DNA of 64,000 nt from RPQJ01 sp046347155 (GCA_046347155.1 JAXMGT010000002.1:992001-1056000), one strand, 5' to 3'. Shown: positions 17,474 through 25,480, counted from the first letter of the stretch. Numbers and translations: made by a program. The notes: generated from the letters alone by a model not told the origin.

Positions 17474-19306
17474 GTGAGCGACGTCGCGCAGGTCGTCACG
17501 GTCCCGGACCTCGGCGAGTTCCGGGACATCCCGGTCATCGAGGTGCTCGTGAAGCCCGGCGACCGGGTGGTGCCCGAGGCCGCGCTCGTCACGCTCGAGA
17601 GCGACAAGGCGACGATGGACGTGCCGTCGCCGGTGGCCGGCGTCATCGAGAGCCTGCTCGTGCGCCCGGGCGACCGCGTGAGCCAGGGCACGCCGATCGC
17701 GACGATCCGCGTCGACGTGGTGGGACCGGGCGCGGGTGGGGCCGCCGTGCGCGCGCCGGAGCCCTACGGCGGTGAACCGTACCTCGACACGGTCCCGCTG
17801 AAGCCGATGCCGGACGCCGGCGCGGCAGGCGCCGGCGCGAGCCCGGCGCCGTCGCCGAAGGCGCCGGCCGCACCTGAGACGCGCAGCCGCGACTTCGACG
17901 TCGCGGTGCTCGGCGCCGGTCCCGGCGGCTACACGGCCGCGTTCCGGGCCGCGGACCTCGGGCTCCGGGTGGCGCTGATCGACCGCGGCCCGACGCTCGG
18001 CGGCGTGTGCCTGAACGTCGGCTGCATCCCGTCGAAGGCGCTGCTGCACGCCGCGCGCGTGATCGAGGAGACGCGCGAGATGGCCGCGCACGGCGTGCGC
18101 TTCGGCGAGCCCGAGATCGACGCGGCGGCGCTGCGCCGCTGGAAGGACGCGGTGATCGGCCGGCTCACGGGCGGCCTCGAGACGCTCGCGAAGCAGCGCA
18201 AGGTCACCGTGATCCGCGGCACCGCGCGGTTCGCGTCGCCGCACGAATTCGAGGTGGACGAGGGCGGCGCGGTACGCCGCGTGAGCTTCGAGCGCGCGAT
18301 CGTCGCCGCGGGCTCGGAGCCGATCCGCCTGCCGGGCTTCCCGGACGACCCGCGGGTGATCGACTCGACCGGCGCGCTCGAGCTCGACCTGCCGGCGCGG
18401 ATGCTCGTGATCGGCGGTGGGATCATCGGCCTCGAGATGGCCACCGTCTATGCGGCGCTCGGCACGCGCGTGAGCGTGGTCGAGATGACCGACGGCCTGA
18501 TCCCGGGCTGCGACCGCGACCTCGTGCGCCCGCTCGAGAAGCGGATGGCCGCGCGCTGGGAAAAGGTGATGCTCAAGACCCGCGCATCGAACGTCGAGCC
18601 GGTGGCCGACGGGCTCCTCGTCACGTTCGACGGCCCGGGTGCGCCGGAGCCGCAGGTCTACGGCAAGGTGCTGGTCGCGGTCGGCCGCCGCCCGAATGGG
18701 CGCGCGATCAACGCCGAGGCCGCGGGGCTCAAGGTGGACGAGCGCGGGTTCATCGCGGTGGACCGCCAGATGCGCACCAACGTCCCGCACATCCACGCGA
18801 TCGGCGACGTCGTGGGCCAGCCGATGCTCGCGCACAAGGCGACCCACGAGGCGAAAGTGGCGGCCGAGGCGGCCGCCGGGCTCAAGAGCTATTTCGACGC
18901 GCGGGTGATCCCGTCCGTCGCGTACACGGACCCGGAGGTCGCCTGGGTGGGCCTCACGGAAACGGACGCCAAGGCGCGCGGCGTCGCCTACGAGAAGGCC
19001 GTGTTCCCCTGGGCCGCGAGCGGGCGCGCGCTGTCGCTCGGGCGCGACGAGGGGTTCACGAAGCTGCTGTTCGACCCGGAGACGCACCGGGTCGTCGGTG
19101 GTGGCCTGGTCGGCCCGAACGCCGGCGACCTGGTCGCCGAGGTCGCGCTCGCGATCGAGATGGGCGCCGACGCGGCGGACGTCGGCCTCACGATCCACCC
19201 GCACCCGACGCTGTCGGAGTCGGTCGGCCTCGCGGCCGAGGCGTTCGAGGGGACGATCACCGACCTGTACGTCCCGAAGAAGAAGCCCGCGCCGCGGCCC
19301 GCCTGA
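17474..19306 (+). CDS. lpdA: Dihydrolipoyl dehydrogenase (E3) with N-terminal lipoyl domain
   Basis: FAD-dependent E3 that reoxidises dihydrolipoamide with NAD. The 610-residue protein is longer than the usual 470 because it begins with a lipoyl domain (about 1-80, lysine in ESDKATMDV near 43), then an Ala/Pro-rich linker (about 80-135), then the flavoprotein. The redox disulfide is CLNVGC (about 179-184), the NAD-binding motif is VIGGGIIGLE, and the active-site histidine lies in HPHPTLSE near the C-terminus. Fused lipoyl-E3 proteins are known from Neisseria and other bacteria. The GTG start is 22 bases after aceF. Confidence 0.96.
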   Translation: MSDVAQVVTVPDLGEFRDIPVIEVLVKPGDRVVPEAALVTLESDKATMDVPSPVAGVIESLLVRPGDRVSQGTPIATIRVDVVGPGAGGAAVRAPEPYGGEPYLDTVPLKPMPDAGAAGAGASPAPSPKAPAAPETRSRDFDVAVLGAGPGGYTAAFRAADLGLRVALIDRGPTLGGVCLNVGCIPSKALLHAARVIEETREMAAHGVRFGEPEIDAAALRRWKDAVIGRLTGGLETLAKQRKVTVIRGTARFASPHEFEVDEGGAVRRVSFERAIVAAGSEPIRLPGFPDDPRVIDSTGALELDLPARMLVIGGGIIGLEMATVYAALGTRVSVVEMTDGLIPGCDRDLVRPLEKRMAARWEKVMLKTRASNVEPVADGLLVTFDGPGAPEPQVYGKVLVAVGRRPNGRAINAEAAGLKVDERGFIAVDRQMRTNVPHIHAIGDVVGQPMLAHKATHEAKVAAEAAAGLKSYFDARVIPSVAYTDPEVAWVGLTETDAKARGVAYEKAVFPWAASGRALSLGRDEGFTKLLFDPETHRVVGGGLVGPNAGDLVAEVALAIEMGADAADVGLTIHPHPTLSESVGLAAEAFEGTITDLYVPKKKPAPRPA

Positions 19307-19327
19307 GCCGGCCGCCGCGCGCCGCCC

Positions 19328-20161
19328 ATGGACCGCAGCACCGCCCGCGTCCTCCGGCTCCTCGGATTGCTCGAGGCGGGGCGACGGATCGAGCTCTCGC
19401 TGCGCAGGCGGGACCGCCGCGCGCTGCCCGGTGCCGTGATCCTCGGCGCCCAGAAGTGCGGCACCAGCTCGCTGCAGGGCTACCTCGTGCAGCACCCCGG
19501 GGTGATCCCGCCGCTCCGCAAGGAAGTGCATTACTTCGACCTGCACCACGACCAGGGCGAGGACTGGTACCGCGCGCACTTCGGCCGCGAGGGCGCGCCG
19601 GGCCTGAACGTGGACGCGAGCCCGTACTACCTGTTCCACCCGGCCGTGCCGGCGCGCATGCACGCGCTGCTGCCCGAGGCGAAGCTCGTCGTGCTGCTGC
19701 GCGACCCGGTGAAGCGCGCGTACTCGCACTACTGGCACGAGCACGACAAGGGCCGCGAGTCGCTCACGTTCGAGGAAGCGATCGCCGCCGAGCCCTCGCG
19801 ACTCGGCGACGACGAGGGCCGGCTCGCCCGCGGCGAGATCGCGCAGAGCCGCGAGCACCAGCTGCATTCCTACCTCGCGCGCGGCCGCTATGCGGAGCAG
19901 CTCGAGCGTTGGTTCGCGCTCTACCCGCGCGGGCAGGTACTCGTGCTCAGGTTCGAGGACTTCGTCCGGGACCCGCTCGAGGGCCTGAACGGCGCTCTCG
20001 GATTCCTCGGGCTGGCGCCGGTCACGTCGGTGGACCTCGAGGCGCGGAACACGCGGCGCTATCCACCGATGGCCGAGGCGACCGCGGCGCAGCTGCGTGC
20101 GTACTTCGAGCCGCACAACCGCAGGCTCGAGGCGCTGCTCGGCCGGGAGATGGGCTGGTGA
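19328..20161 (+). CDS. Sulfotransferase domain protein
   Basis: Probable PAPS-dependent sulfotransferase of 277 residues. The 5'-phosphosulfate loop is GAQKCGTSSL (about residues 39-48) and the 3'-phosphate site is VVLLRDPVKRAYSHY; EVHYFDLH and FEDFVRDP are also typical of heparan-sulfate-type and bacterial sulfotransferases. There is no membrane anchor. It starts 21 bases after lpdA and its stop overlaps the next gene (GTGA), so it is probably transcribed with the pyruvate dehydrogenase operon, although no metabolic link is obvious. The acceptor is unknown. Confidence 0.84.
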   Translation: MDRSTARVLRLLGLLEAGRRIELSLRRRDRRALPGAVILGAQKCGTSSLQGYLVQHPGVIPPLRKEVHYFDLHHDQGEDWYRAHFGREGAPGLNVDASPYYLFHPAVPARMHALLPEAKLVVLLRDPVKRAYSHYWHEHDKGRESLTFEEAIAAEPSRLGDDEGRLARGEIAQSREHQLHSYLARGRYAEQLERWFALYPRGQVLVLRFEDFVRDPLEGLNGALGFLGLAPVTSVDLEARNTRRYPPMAEATAAQLRAYFEPHNRRLEALLGREMGW

Positions 20162-20721
20162 GGCTGCCGTCGGCCGACGTGCTCGGGATCCTGTTCGGCC
20201 TCTCGGAGTTCGCGCTGTCGCTCTTCAAGCGCTCGGGCGCCACGGCCCGTAAGGCCGACCGCTCGTCGCTGCGCGTCGTGTGGGCGACGGTCCTCGTGAG
20301 CGTCGCGCTGGCGATCGCTGCATCCCGCCGCGCGCCGCAGTGGGACTCGGCGCTGCTCGGGCAGGCCTACGCCGCGGGCGTCGTGCTGTTCGCGCTCGGC
20401 ATCGCGCTGCGCTGGTACTCGATCGTGCACCTCGGGCGATTCTTCACGGTCGACGTCGCGATCGCGGACGACCACCGCGTCGTGGACGACGGCCCGTACC
20501 GCTGGGTGCGCCACCCGTCGTACACAGGCGCGATCGTCGCGTTCGCCGGCTACGGCGTGTGCGTCGGCAACTGGCTGTCGCTCGCGCTCGTCGTCGTGCC
20601 GGTGACCTGGGCCTTCGTGCGGCGGATCGAGGTGGAGGAGGCGGCGCTCGTCGCGTCGCTCGGCGAGCCCTATCGCGCCTACGCGGCTCGGACGCGCCGG
20701 TTGCTGCCCGGCGTGTACTGA
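20158..20721 (+). CDS. Isoprenylcysteine carboxyl methyltransferase-family membrane protein
   Basis: A 187-residue integral membrane protein with four or five helices and the ICMT/PEMT-type C-terminal signature: DDGPYRWVRHPSYTG (about residues 111-125) and, near the end, EEAALVASLGEPYRAY. These bind S-adenosylmethionine in the family. The GTG at 20158 overlaps the sulfotransferase stop by four bases, so the two are likely coupled. Bacterial members act on varied small molecules or lipids; the substrate is unknown. The pairing hints at a two-step tailoring of one compound, which is inference only. Confidence 0.8.
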   Translation: MRLPSADVLGILFGLSEFALSLFKRSGATARKADRSSLRVVWATVLVSVALAIAASRRAPQWDSALLGQAYAAGVVLFALGIALRWYSIVHLGRFFTVDVAIADDHRVVDDGPYRWVRHPSYTGAIVAFAGYGVCVGNWLSLALVVVPVTWAFVRRIEVEEAALVASLGEPYRAYAARTRRLLPGVY

Positions 20722-20779
20722 TCCCCGGCATTCGGGCTGCGCGCCGTCTCCCGGCCGCCGGGGCCGCGCACCGGCGGGC

Positions 20780-21238
20780 CTACTGGTACGTTTGGCCGTC
20801 CACCCGCAGCCAGCCGGCCTCGTGGCGGCCGCCCGGGTCGCCGTGGGTCCAGTGGATCACGCCGCCCTTCGGGTTCCACTCGTAGACGCCGTGGAACTCG
20901 ACCGCGTCGCCCGCCGCGAGGCCCGGCACGCGCGGCGCGAGGTCGATGTTGTGCGCCACGAGCACGGTCGGGCCGCCCGGCAGCTCGAGCAGGAACCGCT
21001 GGTGCGGGCTGCCGTCGACGTCGTCGGGCAGCACCTTCACGACGACACCCGCGCCGCTCACCTCGACGCCGCTCGCCCGGTCGGCGTAGGCCCTCGAGAC
21101 GGCACCGCCGTCGGCCGACGCGCTGGCGACGTCGGCTCCAGTCGCCGGCGGGGCGCCCGCCGGCCCGCCGTTCAGCGCGCCGCGGCCGAGCAGCAGGACC
21201 AGGAGCAGTGCGGCCAGGATGAGGATGCGTTGCTTCAT
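20780..21238 (-). CDS. DUF3465 protein with signal/anchor segment
   Basis: A 152-residue exported protein: a charged start and a leucine-rich segment (about residues 4-18) form a signal peptide or anchor, a low-complexity Ala/Gly stretch follows, then a compact domain with HQRFLLELPGG, VLVAHNIDLAPRVPGL and VIHWTHGDPGGRHEAGWL, which matches the DUF3465 family (an OB-like fold is plausible). The function is unknown. It lies 12 bases downstream of the SNWN-family gene on the same strand. Confidence 0.72.
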   Translation of the reverse strand: MKQRILILAALLLVLLLGRGALNGGPAGAPPATGADVASASADGGAVSRAYADRASGVEVSGAGVVVKVLPDDVDGSPHQRFLLELPGGPTVLVAHNIDLAPRVPGLAAGDAVEFHGVYEWNPKGGVIHWTHGDPGGRHEAGWLRVDGQTYQ

Positions 21239-21250
21239 CGGTGTACGCCT

Positions 21251-22036
21251 TCAATGCCGCTCGGCGATCGCGCGCAGGCGCTCCATCACCGGGCGGTAAT
21301 TGCCGCGCAGGTCGACGACCCGGGTTTCGACGTCGGCGATGCGCAGGCGCAGCGCCGGCAGGATCTCCGGATTCGACCGCAGCGTGGCCGCGGCCTCGGC
21401 GACGGCCGGTTCGGGCAGGCCGGTCTTGCACGGGTAGTCGAGCGTCCCGTGGATGCTCGCCATGTCGCCGGGCCGGATCGGCTTGTCGCCACAGTTCCGG
21501 GCCAGCGCACGCTGCACGTCGTTCGGGAGGCTCATTCGGAACGCGATGCGCAGCCGCGAGTTCAGGCCCTCCTGGGCCATGTTGTCGAACGTGCGCATGT
21601 TGAAGACGCGCATCGCCGTGTCGCGCAGCGTCGGGTCGCGGATCAGGCCGATCGTGCCGGTTGCGATCAGCTCGTCGTACGTCGAACGGCGGCGCAGGCC
21701 TTCCTTGTACTGGGTCGCGCGGTAGGTGCTGACGAGCAGCGACTCGTCGTCGAGCGCCTGCCGGCCTTCGAGCGCCTCGACCGCGCGGTTCGCGTTCGCC
21801 AGCACTTCCTCGTTGTAGGCGAGCAGGTACTGGTAGCGCCAGTCCTCCTCGCGGAGGTCGTCGGTCAGCCGGGCCGTGAACTCCTCGCCCTGGCGGCGGG
21901 CGAGGCGGTCCTGGTTCCAGTTCGACACCTGGATGCCGATGAAGACGCCGAGGATGACGACGGCGAGCTCCACGCCGACGGCCCACCAGGACTGCTGGCG
22001 GACGTGTTCGAACAGGCGGCGCGAGGTGGTCGTCAT
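21251..22036 (-). CDS. Single-pass membrane protein of the 'SNWN' family, copy 1
   Basis: Uncharacterised 261-residue protein with one N-terminal helix (about residues 17-36) ending in the motif GVFIGIQVSNWNQDR, followed by a long, mostly helical soluble part. A paralogue at 58751-59527 shares the anchor motif and a second motif, TYDELIATGTIGLIR here versus TYQELRSAGDLGLLR there. Two cysteines late in the protein (RNCGDK and DYPCKTG) have counterparts in the paralogue. The topology suggests a periplasmic domain if the basic N-terminus stays inside. No function is assigned. Confidence 0.7.
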   Translation of the reverse strand: MTTTSRRLFEHVRQQSWWAVGVELAVVILGVFIGIQVSNWNQDRLARRQGEEFTARLTDDLREEDWRYQYLLAYNEEVLANANRAVEALEGRQALDDESLLVSTYRATQYKEGLRRRSTYDELIATGTIGLIRDPTLRDTAMRVFNMRTFDNMAQEGLNSRLRIAFRMSLPNDVQRALARNCGDKPIRPGDMASIHGTLDYPCKTGLPEPAVAEAAATLRSNPEILPALRLRIADVETRVVDLRGNYRPVMERLRAIAERH

Positions 22037-22053
22037 CGGGCGGCTCCGACGGA

Positions 22054-22461
22054 TCAGTCCTTGCCCGAGTCGTTCAGGCGTACGGCTGCGCGAACCAGTG
22101 CCGTCAGGGCCTCGTCGTCGATACGGTCGCCTTCGCGTATGTCGATGGCGCGCCTCGCGTTGCCATCCAGGCTGGCATTGAAGAGGCGGGCGGGGTCCTT
22201 CAGTGACGCTCCTTTCGCGAAGGTCAGCTTGACGCAGGTCTTGTAGGTTTCACCGGTGCAGACGATGCCATTGCGACTCCAGACGGGTACGCCGGCCGGG
22301 TTCGAAGGCTTCTTCCACTTGCGTTCCTCGACGATGCCGGGGTCGGCCTGCAGCATGAGTGCGCGGACATGCGCCAGGACCTCGCCACGCCAGTCGGGCG
22401 TGCCCGCTGGCCCGGCGGTGCGGCGAGCGGGAGGTGTCGTCGGGCTTCTTGGATTCTTCAT
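22054..22461 (-). CDS. DUF1801 (YdhG-like) protein
   Basis: A 135-residue cytosolic protein of the DUF1801 family. The conserved core reads WKKPSNPAGVPVWSRNG, VCTGETYKTCVKLTFAKGASL and ARLFNASLDGNARRAIDIREGD, typical of these small alpha/beta proteins. The first 25 residues are Pro/Arg-rich and not conserved. The ATG at 22461 gives the usual length. It has close relatives in many bacteria but no established biochemical role. The upstream neighbour on the same strand is the SDR gene. Confidence 0.75.
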   Translation of the reverse strand: MKNPRSPTTPPARRTAGPAGTPDWRGEVLAHVRALMLQADPGIVEERKWKKPSNPAGVPVWSRNGIVCTGETYKTCVKLTFAKGASLKDPARLFNASLDGNARRAIDIREGDRIDDEALTALVRAAVRLNDSGKD

Positions 22462-22508
22462 TCGATCGGCTCCGGTTGCGGGTGCGAACCGCGCCGCTGC
22501 GCGCGCGA

Positions 22509-23189
22509 CTAACGCGCCACCCAGCCCCCGCACACCGGAAAGACCTGGCCGACGAAGCAGTCGGCCGCGCTGCTGCAGAGGTACGCCGCGAACAGCGCGT
22601 CCTCGCGCGCGCCGACCAGCCGGCCGAGCGGCACTTCCCGGGCCAGCCGGTCCTGGAAGCGGGGGTTGGCCTGCACCTCGGGCGGGAAGTAGGTCGGGTT
22701 GTCGACGAAGTTCTGTGCGATCGCGTTGACCTGCACGTTGTGAGGCGCGAACTCGACGCCGACGGCCTGCACGTAGGCGAGCTGGGCGCCCCGCGCGGCA
22801 CTGTAGCTCGAGGTGCGCTTCATGCCGCGCAGCGCGGACGCGCTGCCGAGCACGAGGATCTTCCCCGACCGGCGGGCCAGCATCGCCGGCGCGACCGCCC
22901 GCACGAGCCGGGGCAGGGGGTCCACGAGCGCGGCGAACACCTCCCGCCATTCCGTCTCGTCCACCTCGGTGGCCGGCGTGGTGGGCGCCGCGTAGGCGAG
23001 GTTGGCGACCAGCACGTCGACGTGGCCCGCGGCGCGCACGATGCGCTCGGCGGCCTCCGGGTCCGTCAGGGCGTCGGGGCTCGCGACGACGGTCGCGCCC
23101 TGTTCGGCGAACACGTCCTGGAGCACCGGCCCCATGAACTCCGAGGACTGGGTGACCAGGATGCGCTTGCCGTCGAGGACGTTCTGCAT
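22509..23189 (-). CDS. Probable halohydrin dehalogenase (SDR-related)
   Basis: A Rossmann-fold protein of 226 residues. The SDR catalytic lysine is replaced by arginine and the glycine-rich NAD(P) motif is missing. Instead, both motifs diagnostic of halohydrin dehalogenases are present: T-x4-F-x-G (T13, F18, G20 in TQSSEFMG) and S-x12-Y-x3-R (S116, Y129, R133). Such enzymes convert vicinal halohydrins to epoxides and open epoxides with anions, without a nicotinamide cofactor. The later stretch FVDNPTYFPP resembles the halide-site loop of known members. The alternative is a degenerate SDR. It stands between the DUF1801 gene and the cassette island. Confidence 0.8.
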   Translation of the reverse strand: MQNVLDGKRILVTQSSEFMGPVLQDVFAEQGATVVASPDALTDPEAAERIVRAAGHVDVLVANLAYAAPTTPATEVDETEWREVFAALVDPLPRLVRAVAPAMLARRSGKILVLGSASALRGMKRTSSYSAARGAQLAYVQAVGVEFAPHNVQVNAIAQNFVDNPTYFPPEVQANPRFQDRLAREVPLGRLVGAREDALFAAYLCSSAADCFVGQVFPVCGGWVAR

Positions 23190-23219
23190 GGGGTCGGACT
23201 TTACCGGATTGGTTGCTGG

Positions 23220-23248
23220 GGCGCCGGGGCCACGATTACGCCGGCGCC
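23220..23248. repeat. GC-rich hairpin at the island edge
   Basis: Perfect 8-bp arms GGCGCCGG (23220-23227) and CCGGCGCC (23241-23248) enclose 13 bases. It sits 20 bases beyond the stop of the hydrolase gene on the minus strand. ACTTTACCG occurs as a direct repeat on both sides (23198-23206 and 23259-23267). There is no T-tract. It could be an element end or simply a stable hairpin. Confidence 0.4.
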
Positions 23249-23268
23249 GCGGGAGGGCACTTTACCGA

Positions 23269-24078
23269 TCACCGCAAAGCCGTGGTAGAAGTGACATGCG
23301 CCTCGAGCATGGAGGCGAGTTCGCGCGGATTCGTCGCGGGCAGGAAGTGGGTGCCGCCCGCCACGGTCTCCAGACGGGCGTTGGGTATGACCTCGGCGAG
23401 TAGCTCTGCGAGCCGAAACATGGCGGGATGACCCGCGCCGCCCCGCACGACGAGGGTCGGGGCCTCAATCTGATTGTAAGCCGTCAGCGGCGGCTCGAAC
23501 GGGGTGCCCGATGACCAGTCGCGAATGTTGGAGGGTGTCGTCTTCACGACGTAGTCGCGCACCTTGGGCGGGAAGGCGTCAAAGGTTCCCTGGCCACCGT
23601 AGAAATCGATCACGTGACGCGCCGCTTCGGTGTCGCCCGCCTCAAACGCGGCAAAGTACTGGGCCGTCATCCGTCCGAACATCGCATAGCACTCGGCTTC
23701 GCCTGCCGTCTTCAGCAGGCCGAGCGGATTGGCTTCAATCAGCATGAGACTGGCGGGCTTGATCGAGCCGTCGACCGCGTGCGCAAGTGCCGCCAGGCCG
23801 CCAAACGAGTGGCCCACGATGTGTGTCGGCGCTCCAATCCGATCGATGATGCGGTCGATCACTTCCGTCTGCTGGCTCATGGACGCGTTGCCAAGCGGGC
23901 GCCGTTCCGCAGTGGCACCGTAGCCCAGCAGGCTCGTTGTGATGATGCGGTAGCTCTGGCTCAGGCGATCGGTGACGGCTTTCCAACCCGATCCCGTGCC
24001 AAAACTCCCGGGCAGCAGCAGTAGCGCCGGCCCTTCGCCGGACTCCGAGTACTCGACATCAGGCGGAAAGTGATGCAT
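23269..24078 (-). CDS. Alpha/beta hydrolase
   Basis: A 269-residue alpha/beta-hydrolase-fold protein. The oxyanion region is LLLPGSFGTG, the nucleophile elbow is GHSFGG (about residues 92-97), and the catalytic histidine is likely in GGTHFLPATNP near the C-terminus. The ATG at 24078 gives the domain start (MHHFPPDVEYSESGEGP); the frame stays open upstream but would overlap the racemase gene. Base composition is clearly less GC-rich than in the housekeeping genes. It is the cassette-island gene farthest from the array start; no attC site is seen after it. The substrate is unknown. Confidence 0.82.
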   Translation of the reverse strand: MHHFPPDVEYSESGEGPALLLLPGSFGTGSGWKAVTDRLSQSYRIITTSLLGYGATAERRPLGNASMSQQTEVIDRIIDRIGAPTHIVGHSFGGLAALAHAVDGSIKPASLMLIEANPLGLLKTAGEAECYAMFGRMTAQYFAAFEAGDTEAARHVIDFYGGQGTFDAFPPKVRDYVVKTTPSNIRDWSSGTPFEPPLTAYNQIEAPTLVVRGGAGHPAMFRLAELLAEVIPNARLETVAGGTHFLPATNPRELASMLEAHVTSTTALR

Positions 24079-24130
24079 CTGTGTGATGAAGCAGAGCAGC
24101 GGCTCCAAAAACGGCGTACGGCTCACGAAC

Positions 24131-24862
24131 TCATGGCGCCAGCGAACGGCGGTGGCCCTCGCTGGTGGTGCCGCACGCATGACGGATCGCTGCACGAGCA
24201 AGCAGCCTCGTGGAATCGAGCGTTGGGAGCACGCTGTTCCCGTCGTTGATGATCAAAGGAATCTCCGTGCAGCCAAGAATCACTGCATCGCATCCGGTCG
24301 CGCGAAAACTCTCGATCACGGATTGAAAGAACCGTACGGTTGGGTCCTTGAAGACCCCGTGCACGAGTTCGCCCATAATGAGTTGGCCCATCCGGTCGCG
24401 CTGCTCATCCGTGGGGCGAATGCACGTAAGCCCGGCAGCGGCGCATGCCTGCGGATAGGCCTCGCTTCGGACGAGCCATTGGGTGCCAGTGAGACCTAGC
24501 GTGCGGAAGCCCCGGTTCGACGCCTCTTCTGTGACCACTCGAGCGATATGAAGCCAGTGAAGTGGCGACTTCGGCTGAACAAGATGCATCGCCTGATGGA
24601 TCGTATTGTCAGGGCAGACGAGGAAGTCCGCCCCGCAGCGAGCCAGGCGCTCGGCGGAGTCGAGCATCAGTGCAGCGACGCCTTCGAGATCCGAGGAGTC
24701 GAGGCAAGCGACGTAGTCTGCGAGAGGCAAGGTATGCATCGAAACCGGCGGATGTGCGTGCGCTCCGAGCACTGATTGCGCCTCAGAGCAGATCGTTCTG
24801 TAGCAGAGTGCCGCGCCCTCGTAGGAGCAGCCAACGATTCCGATGTGGAGAGGGCGGGACAT
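24131..24862 (-). CDS. Aspartate/glutamate racemase-family protein
   Basis: A cofactor-independent racemase of about 243 residues. The two catalytic cysteines are in LVCPDNT and LGCTEIPL, each in the family context, and IGIVGCSYEGAA is the N-terminal strand and loop. The ATG at 24862 is preferred; a TTG at 24880 would lie inside the attC R box. The gene begins 12 bases from the attC site at 24875-24999, as expected for the first gene of a cassette. No attC separates it from the hydrolase, so the two may share one cassette. Asp, Glu or another substrate is possible. Confidence 0.83.
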   Translation of the reverse strand: MSRPLHIGIVGCSYEGAALCYRTICSEAQSVLGAHAHPPVSMHTLPLADYVACLDSSDLEGVAALMLDSAERLARCGADFLVCPDNTIHQAMHLVQPKSPLHWLHIARVVTEEASNRGFRTLGLTGTQWLVRSEAYPQACAAAGLTCIRPTDEQRDRMGQLIMGELVHGVFKDPTVRFFQSVIESFRATGCDAVILGCTEIPLIINDGNSVLPTLDSTRLLARAAIRHACGTTSEGHRRSLAP

Positions 24863-24874
24863 GTGCGCGATGAG

Positions 24875-24999
24875 GCCCAACGCGGAGTTAACCGGGCGAC
24901 GGCGCGTGGCGCTTGGCCCGCGAGGTGCAGGATAGGCACACAGCGCCTCGTGGGCAAGGTGCCGTGCCGTTGGTGCTCCGATTCAACGACGGGTTAGAC
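24875..24999. other. attC-like recombination site (cassette boundary)
   Basis: Outer boxes GCCCAAC (24875-24881) and GTTAGAC (24993-24999) are the R'' and R' core sites. Inner boxes GTTAACCGG and CCGATTCAAC pair imperfectly, leaving an unpaired base as is typical of attC hairpins. The right half shares CAACGACGGGTTAG with the attC at 28532-28617. It separates the racemase gene from the GFA gene, both on the minus strand. Confidence 0.7.
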
Positions 25000-25003
25000 C
25001 GCG

Positions 25004-25480
25004 TCAGTTGGCACCGTTTGGCTGGCGTGTCTCAAAGTAGGCGGCGACACGATCGCGAACGAGTTCGTCTGGCGGAGCCTCGGGGAAGCGTGGGACACCA
25101 GGAAAGTGGGGATGCCATGGCGATGCACGCGACACCCAGATCTCGCAGACTGGAGCGAACCCTGAAGGGTCGTTCAGCGACCCCGCATGCAAGAAAATGA
25201 GTTGAGGGGTCGAAGGTCGGAAGAGGCCAATGGGAGACCCGCAGTCCGCGCAGAACCACCGCTCCACTGTTCGGCCGGCATCCGATCTGATCGAGTGTGC
25301 TTTTGGCGCCTTGCCTGAGAACGCGACGGTGTCTGTCGCGGCCAGGAGAACCGCAGCGAATGCCGTTCCGCTCGCGCGCTGGCAGTCTCGGCAATGACAG
25401 ACAAGATGAACGATCGGCTTCTCCGCGAAGTCGAATCGTATGGCGCCACAGGCACAAGCGCCGGACAGGCTTGATGTCAT
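25004..25480 (-). CDS. GFA/CENP-V family zinc protein
   Basis: A 158-residue protein of the glutathione-dependent formaldehyde-activating (GFA) family. Zinc-binding cysteines are in GACACGAIRF, CHCRDCQRASG and FCADCGSPI, in the standard order. The ATG at 25480 starts the family domain directly (MTSSLSGACACG). The stop lies 5 bases from the attC at 24875-24999, and the upstream boundary is the R box at 25534-25540, so this is a single-gene cassette. GFA homologues are common in integron cassettes; the actual substrate is not known for most members. Confidence 0.87.
   Translation of the reverse strand: MTSSLSGACACGAIRFDFAEKPIVHLVCHCRDCQRASGTAFAAVLLAATDTVAFSGKAPKAHSIRSDAGRTVERWFCADCGSPIGLFRPSTPQLIFLHAGSLNDPSGFAPVCEIWVSRASPWHPHFPGVPRFPEAPPDELVRDRVAAYFETRQPNGAN

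Noticed and set aside
22509..23189. Ordinary SDR dehydrogenase assignment
   Set aside because: The cofactor glycine motif is absent and arginine replaces the catalytic lysine; both halohydrin dehalogenase motifs fit exactly.
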